Part shown: positions 26,424-34,397 of the stretch, one piece after another
How positions within the stretch are numbered: position 1 is the stretch's first letter
Layout: each line of letters begins with the position of its first letter
DNA from: Kytococcus schroeteri
GTDB lineage: Bacteria > Actinomycetota > Actinomycetes > Actinomycetales > Dermatophilaceae
NCBI RefSeq assembly: GCF_002847825.1
Contig: NZ_PKIZ01000014.1
Span: 11,244 to 75,243 of the forward strand
DNA: 64,000 nt
Direction of reading: 5' to 3'
Notes under the pieces: model-generated
The model's input: the letters and a program-made list of their open reading frames with translations, nothing else
What the model was told of the DNA's origin: nothing
The model's database searches: none
Position numbers and translations under genes: made by a program

Positions 26424-27151
26424 AGATCACTCTCAAGATCTGGCGCCAGGCCGGCGCCGGCGACAAGGGCCAGTTCGCCACCTACCAGGTGGACGGCATC
26501 ACCGAGGACATGTCCTTCCTGGAGATGCTGGACGTCCTCAACGAGGAGCTCACGGAGGCCGGTGAGCAGCCGGTGGCCTTCGAGTCCGACTGCCGCGAGG
26601 GCATCTGCGGTGCGTGCGGCTTCATGGTCAACGGCATCGCCCACGGCCCGGAGCGCACCACCCTGTGCCAGCTGCACATGCGCTCCTTCAAGGACGGCGA
26701 GACCCTCACCCTGGAGCCGTTCCGTGCGGACGCGTTCCCGGTGGTGCAGGACCTCGTGGTCGACCGCAGCGCCTACGACCGCATCATCGGCTCCGGTGGC
26801 TACATCTCCGTGAACACCGGTGCCGCGGTGGACGCCAACACCCACCCGGTGCGCAAGGAGGACGCCGACCGCGCGTTCGACGCCGCCACCTGCATCGGCT
26901 GTGGTGCCTGTGCGGCGGCCTGCCCGAACGCGGCCGGCATGCTCTTCCTGGGCGCCAAGGTGACCCACCTGGGCCTGCTGCCGCAGGGTCAGCCGGAGCG
27001 TGACTCGCGCGTGGTCAACATGGTGAACCAGCACGACGAGGAGGGCTTCGGCGGCTGCACCAACATCGGTGAGTGCGCGGCGGTCTGCCCCAAGGGCATC
27101 CCGCTGGACGTCATCAGCCAGCTGAACAAGGACCTGCGCAAGGCCCTCTGA
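26420..27151 (+). CDS. sdhB: Succinate dehydrogenase iron-sulfur subunit
   Basis: A 243-residue subunit that carries electrons from FAD to the cytochrome b subunit. The [2Fe-2S] cysteines are in [15 protein letters not shown] with a later CQLH, the [4Fe-4S] site is [13 protein letters not shown], and the third cluster region is [15 protein letters not shown]. The GTG start overlaps the sdhA stop (GTGA). With sdhC it completes a three-gene operon that also serves the citric acid cycle and respiratory chain. Confidence 0.96.
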   Translation: MKITLKIWRQAGAGDKGQFATYQVDGITEDMSFLEMLDVLNEELTEAGEQPVAFESDCREGICGACGFMVNGIAHGPERTTLCQLHMRSFKDGETLTLEPFRADAFPVVQDLVVDRSAYDRIIGSGGYISVNTGAAVDANTHPVRKEDADRAFDAATCIGCGACAAACPNAAGMLFLGAKVTHLGLLPQGQPERDSRVVNMVNQHDEEGFGGCTNIGECAAVCPKGIPLDVISQLNKDLRKAL

Positions 27152-27191
27152 CCCGATACCGCGGTAGGGCCACGCGCCCACCCACGCTGCT

Positions 27192-27233
27192 CACGCGCCG
27201 CCCGCCAGCACCTGCTGACGGGCGCGCGGCGTG
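27192..27233 (+). terminator. Imperfect hairpin after sdhCAB
   Basis: CACGCGCCGCCCGCCAGCA pairs imperfectly with the sequence ending at 27233, around a CC loop, 40 nt after the sdhB stop and just before the convergent lipoprotein gene. Confidence 0.5.
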
Positions 27234-27248
27234 TCTGTGGGGGCAGGG

Positions 27249-27701
27249 TTAGGACGCGTTGGCGTTGCTCCGGAGGTCCTTGACGGCTACCGGCTCGAGT
27301 TCCGCGAACTGCTCCCAGGTGGCCTCGCCCAGGTCGGTGCACTCCGCGGTGACCGGCCGCCCGTCCCGGGTTCCGAAGGCGGTGTGGTCCACGATGCGGG
27401 TCAGCGCGGTGCCGCCCGATGCGGGGGCCGGCTCGAAGGTGACGCCGCCAAAGCCGAGCCCGCCCGGGCTGGGCGGTGCGGCGGCGGCCTCATCGGCCTG
27501 CGCGAGCTGGTCCAGGCACGTGGCGGCGGCGCGGCGGGCCTCGTCGGAGGCGTCCCACTCGGGGTTCGGCCGGCCGGAGAACACGTCGGCCGTCGCTCGG
27601 AAGGGGGAGGTCGTGGCACCCGTCTGCGGTTCCTCTCCGCACCCGGCCAGGGTCAGGAGCAGGGCGGCAGACATCGGAACGAGACGCTGTATACGGGTCA
27701 C
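27249..27701 (-). CDS. Putative lipoprotein with FSGxPNPxW motif
   Basis: A 150-residue protein with a lipoprotein signal (basic N-terminus, LLLTLAGC lipobox, Cys at about residue 21). The mature part begins with ADVFSGRPNPEWDASDEARR, sharing FSGxPNPxWD with the first gene of this cassette. The rest is Ala/Pro-rich without a domain I recognise, ending WEQFAELEPVAVKDLRSN. The GTG start overlaps the stop of the 70-residue gene by 4 nt. It is probably anchored on the outer face of the membrane. Function unknown. Confidence 0.7.
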   Translation of the reverse strand: MTRIQRLVPMSAALLLTLAGCGEEPQTGATTSPFRATADVFSGRPNPEWDASDEARRAAATCLDQLAQADEAAAAPPSPGGLGFGGVTFEPAPASGGTALTRIVDHTAFGTRDGRPVTAECTDLGEATWEQFAELEPVAVKDLRSNANAS

Positions 27702-27910
27702 TGGGGGCCCTCCTTGGGGAGAGGCGACCGGTCATCGGCGCGGAGTGCAAGATCTAGCAGGAAATCGTCCAGCGTGGCGGGCGTGGATCCACTGCTTGTG
27801 GCGAGCTTTGCGATGGGGGTGCTGGTGGCATGCGCAGTGTGCGACGCAAGAGCCAATCCCGGCGCGAGGCCAAGGAGGAAGAGTCTACGACTCATGGTGG
27901 CCGAGGGCAT
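27698..27910 (-). CDS. Small secreted protein of the FSGxPNP cassette
   Basis: A 70-residue protein with a twin-arginine-like start (MSRRLFLLGLAPGLALASHTAHA), predicted to be exported, leaving about 45 residues that include TLDDFLLDLALRADDRSPL. AAGGAG lies 8 nt before the ATG. The gap to the TGA that ends the readthrough frame of the gene upstream is only 14 nt and is filled by this ribosome-binding site, which indicates one operon. Function unknown. Confidence 0.6.
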   Translation of the reverse strand: MPSATMSRRLFLLGLAPGLALASHTAHATSTPIAKLATSSGSTPATLDDFLLDLALRADDRSPLPKEGPQ

Positions 27911-27924
27911 GGAATCTCCTTGGT

Positions 27925-28134
27925 TCACTTGACGAAGACGGTCGTGGGGGAGTACATGGTTCCGCACCAGAGGGTGTAGTCCCATCGTTTGGAGTGGTAC
28001 GGGGAGCTGATGTGATTCCCCCCGGAGTCGGTGTTCTGGGGGTAGTATCCTCCGCGCTTGTGTGACCAGGGTTTGCTGACGCTGATCCACTTATGAGGGG
28101 CAGTGCGGCGCCAGAAATGGTAGTCAACTCCGGG
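27925..28134 (-). pseudogene. C-terminal domain cut off by an in-frame amber codon
   Basis: After the TAG at 28135-28137 the same frame stays open for 69 more codons to a TGA at 27925-27927. The encoded stretch is protein-like: PGVDYHFWRRTAPHKW, WSHKRGGYYPQNTDSGGNHI, YHSKRWDYTLWCGTMY and the end SPTTVFVK. I recall the pattern (I/V)WPGxDYHWYR...WSHKxGxT...NxDxxGxxI...Y...CGY from uncharacterised bacterial proteins. In those a Trp stands where the amber codon is here, which fits a TGG to TAG change. Either the gene is a recent pseudogene or the codon is suppressed. Confidence 0.7.
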
Positions 28135-28815
28135 CTAGATGGCTGCGGCGACATAGAGCGATCGGGAACTGCATGTGGTCTTCCATCCATCAGCCATCAT
28201 GGACTCGCGCAGTGCCTGCTTCTGTTGGGAAAGGGTTCGGGTTCTTCCCCAGAAATCTGTGAACCGGAAGTGCTTCCCCGAAGCTCGCCCAGGGTGGGCA
28301 AACGTTCCTGTTCGCCAGTTCGCGGCATAGTTGTAGCAGTTGTTCTTCGAGGTGTGGACTCCTCCCCAGAACTTGAAGTCGACAGAGCTTGTGAGGTGGT
28401 ACCCGCAGCCCGCCAAAGTCTCACTGCCGGCGTCCGGGGTGTCGGGGTCGGTGGTGCTCGTTGCGGGCTCAGCACTCCCTTCGATGGCAAGTGCTGCGGC
28501 ATCCACAGCCAGTGCGTTGATCTCTGCTCTTTGGGCTCCGCGGAGAAGCAGCTCTTGCAGGGTGTCGGGGTTGGCGTGGCCCTCGCCCAGGCGGAACGCA
28601 ACTGGGTTGGCCCCCAGGCCGCTACGATAAGACTCTTGGGAGTCCATGTGGATGATGAAGCCCTTGTATCCGAGTCGATCTGAAGACTCGCTGAGTGGGC
28701 GCACTTCCGTCTGGTCGTTCTTGATCTGGCGGATGAGGCTGGCCGTCTCTGTGGTATTGAGATCCCAGACTGGGTTTGGCAGCCCCGAGAAGATGCCCAG
28801 TTCAATGCGGGCCAT
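28135..28815 (-). CDS. FSGxPNP-family protein, truncated at an amber codon
   Basis: The 226-residue product begins MARIELGIFSGLPNPVWDLN, with a ribosome-binding site (AGGGGG) before the ATG. It continues with LGYKGFIIHMDSQESYRSGL, an acidic Thr/Pro linker, and a block with NNCYNYAANWRTGTFAHPGR and WGRTRTLSQQKQALRESMMA before the amber codon. No signal peptide or membrane helix is seen. Full-length relatives, as I recall them, carry a further C-terminal block, which is present here beyond the stop. GC content is visibly lower than in the neighbours, suggesting acquisition by transfer. Biochemical function is unknown; the conserved Cys in NNCYNY could be catalytic, but that is a guess. Confidence 0.72.
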   Translation of the reverse strand: MARIELGIFSGLPNPVWDLNTTETASLIRQIKNDQTEVRPLSESSDRLGYKGFIIHMDSQESYRSGLGANPVAFRLGEGHANPDTLQELLLRGAQRAEINALAVDAAALAIEGSAEPATSTTDPDTPDAGSETLAGCGYHLTSSVDFKFWGGVHTSKNNCYNYAANWRTGTFAHPGRASGKHFRFTDFWGRTRTLSQQKQALRESMMADGWKTTCSSRSLYVAAAI

Positions 28816-29073
28816 GATCCCCCTTGGTTTGAGTGTGAGAAGGGTCACGCTACCTCGCGTGGTCCTCGGTGTCCACTGGGGCGTCCCCATTAAGGGTGTT
28901 AAGTCGAAACCTATTGGGGTGGAGTGATTATCGGGTTGGGGGTAGGGGCTGCCCGCAGTCGGCGCGCACTGGCCGGATGAGATCTGGATGCAGACCCGGG
29001 CGGTCCGAGTGGCCATCTGGGCAAGCGGTCACTCTCGCCTCGGTAGTGGCTGCGCGGGTGGGAGGATGGGGGC

Positions 29074-29346
29074 ATGTGCCGCAACATCCGGACCCTGCAC
29101 AACTTCGAGCCCCCGGCCACCGCCGAGGAGGTCGAGGCCGCCGCCCTGCAGTACGTCCGCAAGATCGCTGGCACGCGCACCCCGTCGCAGGCCAACACCG
29201 AGGCCTTCGACCAGGCGGTGGAGGAGATCACGGCAGCCACCCAGCGCCTGCTGGACGGACTGACCACCTCGGCGCCGCCGAAGGACCGCGAGGAGGAGGC
29301 AGCCAAGGCCCGGGCGCGTGCCCAGAAACGTTACGGTGCAGGCTGA
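29074..29346 (+). CDS. DUF2277 family protein
   Basis: A 90-residue protein beginning MCRNIRTLHNFEPPATAEEV, which is the DUF2277 signature, followed by helices (AALQYVRKIAG, AFDQAVEEITAATQRLLDGL) and a charged tail (EEEAAKARARAQKRY). Its function is not known. GAGGAT lies 6 nt before the ATG, in line with leaderless genes elsewhere in the window. The next gene follows after 24 nt. Confidence 0.88.
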   Translation: MCRNIRTLHNFEPPATAEEVEAAALQYVRKIAGTRTPSQANTEAFDQAVEEITAATQRLLDGLTTSAPPKDREEEAAKARARAQKRYGAG

Positions 29347-29370
29347 CCCGGACCACCACGGAGGGAACGC

Positions 29371-30243
29371 ATGACCACCGCAGCACCGCTCGAGGGCCGC
29401 ATCTGGCAGCGTTACGTCGCGCTGGGTGACTCGTTCACCGAGGGCCTGGTGGACCCCACCGACGACGACCCGGAGGCCCACCATGGCTGGGCGGACCGGC
29501 TGGCCGCCCGCCTCGCGCTGCGCAATGCCGCCCTCACCGACGCCGAGGGCAAGCCCGCGCCGGCACCCTTCGGGTACGCCAACCTGGCCATCCGGGGGCG
29601 CCTCATCGGGCAGGTCACCGGCGAGCAGCTCGACGAGGGCCTGACGCTGACCCCGGACCTGGTGAGCCTCAACGCCGGCGGCAACGACTACCTGCGCCCC
29701 CGCGTGGACCGCGACGCCGTGGTGGACCAGCTGGAGGATGCCGTGGCCCGCATCCGGGAGACGGGGGCCGACGTGCTGCTGGTCACCGCGCCGGACATGA
29801 GCCGTACCCCCGTGCTGCGCCGGGCGTCCCCGCGCTTCGCCGAGTTCACGGCCAACGTGTGGGGCATCGCGCAGCGGTACGACTGCTTCGTGGCCGACAT
29901 CTGGACCCTGCGCTCCCTGCGCGACGCGCGCATGTGGGCGCCGGACCGCATCCACCTCTCCACCGAGGGGCATCGCCGGGTGGCGCAGCAGGCTGCGTGG
30001 ACGCTGGGGCTCGAGGTGGAGGGCGCCGCCGAGCGCGCCTGGGACGAGCCGCTGCCGCCGCTGGAGCCGCTGACCCGGTGGGAGACGCTCCAGGCCAACC
30101 GCGAGTGGGCGGGCCTGCACCTGCGCCCGTGGATCCAGCGGCGCCTCACCGGCCGCTCCTCCGGGGACGGGCGGAGGCCGAAGCGACCTGCCGTGACCAC
30201 CGTGGACGTGGAGCGTCTGCGCCCGCACGTGGACCGCATCTGA
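29371..30243 (+). CDS. SGNH/GDSL-family hydrolase
   Basis: A 290-residue lipase/esterase-like protein. Block I is RYVALGDSFTEGLVD with the nucleophile Ser, block III is SLNAGGNDYLRP and block V is PDRIHLSTEGHRRVA with the catalytic Asp and His. No signal peptide is evident, so it is probably cytoplasmic. GGAGG precedes the ATG. The substrate is unknown; actinobacterial relatives are annotated as lipases or esterases. Confidence 0.88.
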   Translation: MTTAAPLEGRIWQRYVALGDSFTEGLVDPTDDDPEAHHGWADRLAARLALRNAALTDAEGKPAPAPFGYANLAIRGRLIGQVTGEQLDEGLTLTPDLVSLNAGGNDYLRPRVDRDAVVDQLEDAVARIRETGADVLLVTAPDMSRTPVLRRASPRFAEFTANVWGIAQRYDCFVADIWTLRSLRDARMWAPDRIHLSTEGHRRVAQQAAWTLGLEVEGAAERAWDEPLPPLEPLTRWETLQANREWAGLHLRPWIQRRLTGRSSGDGRRPKRPAVTTVDVERLRPHVDRI

Positions 30244-30253
30244 GCGCGGCGCG

Positions 30254-31498
30254 TCAGTCCGATGCGGTGAGCCCCGGGGCCACGAGCGTGGCCAGCAGCA
30301 CCTGCTCGGCGCCGCGCGGGTCGTCCAGGGTGCTGCCGAACAGGTCGCGCAGCTGGTTCATGCGGTAGCGCACCGTCTGCGGGTGCACGCCCAGGCGCTC
30401 GGCCACCAGCGCCCGCTGGCCGCGCAGCAGCATCCACAGCCGCAGGGTCTCCACGAGGCGCTCCTGGGTGGACCCCGGCAGGTCGGCCAGCGGCTCCAGG
30501 GCGGCCGCGGCCAGCTCGCGGGCGGCCGCCGCGTCGCTGTGCACCACCATGTGCGGCAGCACGTCCTGCAGGTCCAGCGGCCCCTCGGGCACCCCCATCG
30601 GGTCCGGCGGCACGGACACCCACCGGCTGGCCAGGCGCCAGGTCTCCGGGGCGGCGGCCCGGCCCACCGGGGGTGTCACCAGGCAGTGCACCCCGGCCCG
30701 GCGCAGGGTGCGGCGGGCGCGGTCCAGCTCGTCGTCGGTGGGGTCGGGCAGCAGCAGCGTGCTCCAGCCGGAGCCCTCCGGGCCCAGCCCCACCTGGTCG
30801 AGCACCAGCGTGCGCAGCGGCAGCCGGGAGGTCAGCGCGCCGGTGTCCTCGCTGCGGCACACCATGAGGCTCACCGTCCGCGGCGAGGTGAGGCCGGCCG
30901 CGCGGGCCGCGGCGTCCACCTCGGCCGTGCGGGCCCCGCGCACCACGAGCAGCCCCAGGTTGGTGCGGGCCTGGCTGCGCCGCTGGTCGGAGCGCGCCCG
31001 CTCCTGGGTGTGCCCGGCCACCGTGGCCGCGGAGAGGTCGTCGATGTAGGTGAAGGTCAGGGCCGCGAAGGTCTGCAGCTCCCGGGCGGCCAGGCCGTGC
31101 TCCAGGGCCACGTCGCTGAAGGTCACCCAGCACACGCGCGCCCCCACGCGGTAGGCGGCCAGCACCGCCTCCACGGTGCGCCCGGCGCGGGCCTCCCGGC
31201 GGCCCAGCGAACGGGCGCCCAGGACGGTGGCCGAGGTGGGTCCGGTGGGGGCCGCGTCGCCCGGTCCCGGCGTCTCGATGAGGTCCAGGAAGCCGTGCAG
31301 CGCCATGGACACCGCCTCCTTGAGCACCGCGGAGCGTCCGTGCCGGAACTCGTCGCGGTACGCCGGGACGTCCTGCACGATGGCGGTGACGCTCTGCTGG
31401 GAGGCGACCTCCACAGCATCGCGCAGGGCGGCCACCAGCTCGGGGGTCCAGAAGGAGGCGGCGGTGCCCGTGGTGAGGGGCTCGGGGGAGGCGTCCAC
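30254..31498 (-). CDS. PucR-type transcriptional regulator (CdaR family)
   Basis: A 414-residue regulator. The N-terminal half is helical (DLIETPGPGDAAPT, LGRREARAGRTVEAVLAAYR resembles the RsbT/sensor helices of this family), the middle is a degenerate GGDEF-like domain, and the C-terminus is a PucR helix-turn-helix: LRGQRALVAERLGVHPQTVRYRM, then NQLRDLFGSTLDDPRGAEQV. It diverges from the reductase/desaturase operon, which it may control, as in other actinobacteria where PucR-like genes flank desaturase genes. The GTG start is the best available. It converges with the SGNH gene. Confidence 0.85.
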   Translation of the reverse strand: MDASPEPLTTGTAASFWTPELVAALRDAVEVASQQSVTAIVQDVPAYRDEFRHGRSAVLKEAVSMALHGFLDLIETPGPGDAAPTGPTSATVLGARSLGRREARAGRTVEAVLAAYRVGARVCWVTFSDVALEHGLAARELQTFAALTFTYIDDLSAATVAGHTQERARSDQRRSQARTNLGLLVVRGARTAEVDAAARAAGLTSPRTVSLMVCRSEDTGALTSRLPLRTLVLDQVGLGPEGSGWSTLLLPDPTDDELDRARRTLRRAGVHCLVTPPVGRAAAPETWRLASRWVSVPPDPMGVPEGPLDLQDVLPHMVVHSDAAAARELAAAALEPLADLPGSTQERLVETLRLWMLLRGQRALVAERLGVHPQTVRYRMNQLRDLFGSTLDDPRGAEQVLLATLVAPGLTASD

Positions 31499-31600
31499 GG
31501 GGGCATCGTGCGCGCTTTGTTCACGAGGGACAAATCCGGGCGTGGTTCTCCACGCCGAGCGGGGGTGAATCGTTCACCGGTGCCAGACAGGATGGACGGC

Positions 31601-32728
31601 ATGAGTTCCTCGACCCGTCGGGTCACCCCCCGCCCTGCCTGGGTGGACCGCCTCATCGAGGCCGCCGCTGTGGTGACCACCCCGGTGGTGCCGCACGACT
31701 ACGTCGACATGGTGGCCCCGCTGCAGTCCCGCGTCTCCTTGGTGGCCCGCGTGGAGCGCGTCCACCACGACACCGCGCGCACCGTGAGCCTCTGGCTGCG
31801 CCCCGGCGTGCTGTGGAAGGCCCACCGCCCCGGCCAGTACGTCCGCATCGGCGTGGACGTGGACGGCGTGCGGCACTGGCGCACCTACAGCCTCACCAGC
31901 AAGCCGGCACCTGCCGGCACCCCCGGTGACGCCGGGCTGCTGCAGATCACGGTCACCCAGGTGCCCGACGGCCTCGTGAGCACCCACCTGGTGCGCAACA
32001 CGAAGGTCGGCGACCTGCTCCACCTCGATGCCGCCGACGGCGAGTTCACGCTCGACGACCCGCGGCCCGGCAAGATCCTCTTCCTGGGAGCGGGCTCCGG
32101 CATCACGCCGATCATGGGGCTGCTGCGTGGGCACAAGTGGCACGGTCCCGACGCGCCGGACGTGGTGGTGGTGCAGTCCGCTCGCACGCCTGCCGAGCGG
32201 CTGTTCGCCGAGGAGCTGCCCGCCATCGCCGACCGCTTCGGGCTGCGCCTCATCACCCGCCACACGGCCACCGAGGGGCGCTTCGGCCTGGACGAGCTGG
32301 ACACCGAGGTGCCCGACTGGCGCGAGCGCACCGTGTGGGCCTGCGGTCCGGCCGGGATGCTCGACGACTGCGAGGAGTTCTGGGAGGACGCCGGCCTGCG
32401 CCACCAACTGCTCACCGAGCGCTTCCGCACCGTGGAGATCACCCCCGGCGAGGGTGGCCTGGCCACCTTCGCCACGGGTGGCTCCGAGACCGAGGTGGAG
32501 ACCGACGGCTCCACCACCCTGCTCGATGCGGGCGAGGAGGCCGGCCTGTTGCTGCCCAGCGGTTGCCGCATGGGCATCTGCCACTCCTGCGTCCTGAACC
32601 TCACCGAGGGGGCCGTGCGCGACCTGCGCGACGGCTCGCTCACCCTCGCCACCCCCGAGGACCCCGCACTCGTCCAGACCTGCGTCACGACCGCCGCAGG
32701 CGACTGCCACCTGGAGGTACCGGCATGA
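31601..32728 (+). CDS. Ferredoxin reductase with [2Fe-2S] domain, desaturase electron donor
   Basis: A 375-residue flavo-iron-sulfur reductase. FAD domain: HRPGQYVRIGVDVDGVRHWR and TYSLTS (about residues 85-115). NAD(P)H domain: KILFLGAGSGITPIMGLLR (about 160) and the ending VWACGPAGMLDD. C-terminal plant-type [2Fe-2S] domain: LLPSGCRMGICHSCVLNL and a distant Cys in ALVQTCVTTAAG. It is the counterpart of Rv3230c and supplies electrons to the desaturase encoded immediately downstream (ATGA overlap). The ATG at 31601 is preferred because CAGGAT is 7 nt upstream; an in-frame ATG at 31592 is possible. Confidence 0.9.
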   Translation: MSSSTRRVTPRPAWVDRLIEAAAVVTTPVVPHDYVDMVAPLQSRVSLVARVERVHHDTARTVSLWLRPGVLWKAHRPGQYVRIGVDVDGVRHWRTYSLTSKPAPAGTPGDAGLLQITVTQVPDGLVSTHLVRNTKVGDLLHLDAADGEFTLDDPRPGKILFLGAGSGITPIMGLLRGHKWHGPDAPDVVVVQSARTPAERLFAEELPAIADRFGLRLITRHTATEGRFGLDELDTEVPDWRERTVWACGPAGMLDDCEEFWEDAGLRHQLLTERFRTVEITPGEGGLATFATGGSETEVETDGSTTLLDAGEEAGLLLPSGCRMGICHSCVLNLTEGAVRDLRDGSLTLATPEDPALVQTCVTTAAGDCHLEVPA

Positions 32729-34164
32729 CGACCACCCCCGCACGACGCACCCGCCCCGCATCCGCCCGCCCCGGCCTGGGGGGATCCCGCCTGGCGCCCG
32801 CCGCGTTCAGCGACTCCATGCGCGTCAACAAGGCGTTCGCCCGGGCCCGCCGCGACACCCGCCGCGGGGTCAACCGCATCACCGCCACCGAGTCCCCCGA
32901 GCGCCACTGGAAGCCCAAGCGCTCCGGCGGCGACGACCCGGCCGCGCACCTCACGATCGAGCAGATCGAGGAGATGGGGCGCGAGCTGGACGCCATCCGC
33001 CAGCGGGTCATGGACTCCCGCGGGTCGGCCGACGCCGCGTACATCCGCCGCGTCATCGCCACCCAGCGCGCGCTCGACATGGGCGGTCGTCTCGTGCTCA
33101 TGGTGGGCAGCCGCACCAAGGTGGGCTTCGTGCTGGGCACCGGCGCCCTGGCCGTGGCCAAGATCCTGGAGAACATGGAGATCGGCCACAATATCCTCCA
33201 CGGGCAGTGGGACTGGATGCGCGACCCGCGGATCCACTCCAGCACCTGGGAGTGGGACCACCCCTCCACCGCCGAGGGCTGGAAGCACTCCCACAACGAC
33301 CTGCACCACACGTACACCAACGTCATCGGGCGCGACAACGACCTGGGCTTCGGCATCGCCCGCGTGGACCCCGACCAGCCGTGGAAGCCGTGGATGGTGT
33401 GGCAGCCGCTGTTCAACGCGGTCAACGCGGTGACCTTCGAGTACTCCATCGCGCTGTACGACCTGGAGCTCGGCCGCTATGCCGGCAAGCCGCTCGCGGC
33501 CTGGAAGCCCGCCGTGCCCGGCCTGCTGGGCGTGGGCAAGAAGGTGGCCCAGCAGGTGGCCAAGGACTACGTGGTCACCCCGGCGCTGAGCGGACCGAAC
33601 TGGAAGTCGACGCTGGCCGCCACGTGGACCGCCAACCTCACCCGCAACCTGTGGAGCAACGCGGTGATCCTGTGCGGTCACTTCCCCGAGGGCGTGCAGA
33701 CCTTCAGCCGCGCGTCCACCGTGGGGGAGACCCGCGGCGAGTGGTACCTGCGCCAGATGCTGGGTTCGGCCAACATCTCGGGTTCGCCGCTCATGCACAT
33801 CATGACCGGCAACCTCAGCCACCAGATCGAGCACCACTGCTTCCCGGACCTGCCGAGCAACCGGTACGCCGAGATCTCGGTGGAGATGCGCGACGTGTTC
33901 GACCGGTACGGGTTCGCCTACGTCTCCGGGCCGTTGCCGGTGCAGCTGGCCAGCGCGTGGGGCAAGATCTTCCGCTACGCGCTGCCCAACGGGGCGTGGG
34001 GGCAGCTGCGCCGCGACCCGGTGGGCTCGGTGGCCACCGGCGCGCAGTGGGCCGTGCGGCAGCTGCTCGGCGGCTCGCGGAAGAAGGCTGCGCGGAAGAG
34101 CGCGCTGCGGAAGAGGGCCCTGCGGGGGAGCGCCGCGGGGAAGGCGGCTGGCGCCGGCGCCTGA
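32725..34164 (+). CDS. Acyl-CoA (stearoyl-CoA type) fatty acid desaturase
   Basis: A 479-residue membrane di-iron desaturase. The three histidine boxes are HNILH (in EIGHNILHGQWDWM), HSHNDLHH and HQIEHH. It has two hydrophobic helix regions (VGFVLGTGALAVAKIL; around WQPLFNAVNAVTFEY) and a basic Lys/Ala-rich tail. With the upstream reductase it forms the DesA3/Rv3230c-type system that makes unsaturated acyl chains such as oleate for membrane lipids. The ATG overlaps the reductase stop by 4 nt. Probably induced as one operon, possibly by the divergent PucR-type regulator. Confidence 0.92.
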   Translation: MTTTPARRTRPASARPGLGGSRLAPAAFSDSMRVNKAFARARRDTRRGVNRITATESPERHWKPKRSGGDDPAAHLTIEQIEEMGRELDAIRQRVMDSRGSADAAYIRRVIATQRALDMGGRLVLMVGSRTKVGFVLGTGALAVAKILENMEIGHNILHGQWDWMRDPRIHSSTWEWDHPSTAEGWKHSHNDLHHTYTNVIGRDNDLGFGIARVDPDQPWKPWMVWQPLFNAVNAVTFEYSIALYDLELGRYAGKPLAAWKPAVPGLLGVGKKVAQQVAKDYVVTPALSGPNWKSTLAATWTANLTRNLWSNAVILCGHFPEGVQTFSRASTVGETRGEWYLRQMLGSANISGSPLMHIMTGNLSHQIEHHCFPDLPSNRYAEISVEMRDVFDRYGFAYVSGPLPVQLASAWGKIFRYALPNGAWGQLRRDPVGSVATGAQWAVRQLLGGSRKKAARKSALRKRALRGSAAGKAAGAGA

Positions 34165-34212
34165 GGGCCTGCGCACGCCGCCCTGGCCGGGGGCGTTCGC
34201 ACGAGGCGGCCC

Positions 34213-34264
34213 GGCGCTCGGCGCACGGGAAACCGCCTGGCGCTCGGCGCACGGGAAACCGTCT
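34213..34264. repeat. 26-bp tandem repeat, two copies
   Basis: Two adjacent 26-bp units (34213-34238 and 34239-34264) differ at one base. Each contains GGCGCTCGGCGCACGGGAAA. They lie between the convergent desaturase and thiolase genes and carry the GCACGGGAAA word seen in other gaps. Confidence 0.8.
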
Positions 34265-34273
34265 GGCGCGCGG

Positions 34274-34320
34274 AAAGGGTGTCGCCCGCACGGGAAACGT
34301 CCCGTGCGGGCGACACCTTT
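34274..34320. terminator. Long hairpin between convergent genes (repeat family copy 2)
   Basis: AAAGGGTGTCGCCCGCACGG and following bases pair with the sequence up to 34320 over about 21 bp with one bulged G and a 4-nt loop (AACG). It can terminate both the desaturase and the thiolase transcripts and shares its words with the other intergenic elements. Confidence 0.7.
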
Positions 34321-34352
34321 CGCGTGCGGGGGAGGGTTTCGGGTGTGGCCCG

Positions 34353-34390
34353 CCCGGTGCGCACCCCGCCGGCCCGGTGCGCACCCCGCC
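34353..34390. repeat. 18-bp direct repeat
   Basis: CCCGGTGCGCACCCCGCC occurs at 34353-34370 and again at 34373-34390, just past the thiolase stop codon. Confidence 0.7.
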
Positions 34391-34397
34391 CGGCGGC

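Noticed and set aside
28135..28137. TAG read as pyrrolysine
   Set aside because: No pyl genes are visible, the organism is not of a group known to use pyrrolysine, and a Trp to amber mutation explains the site more simply.
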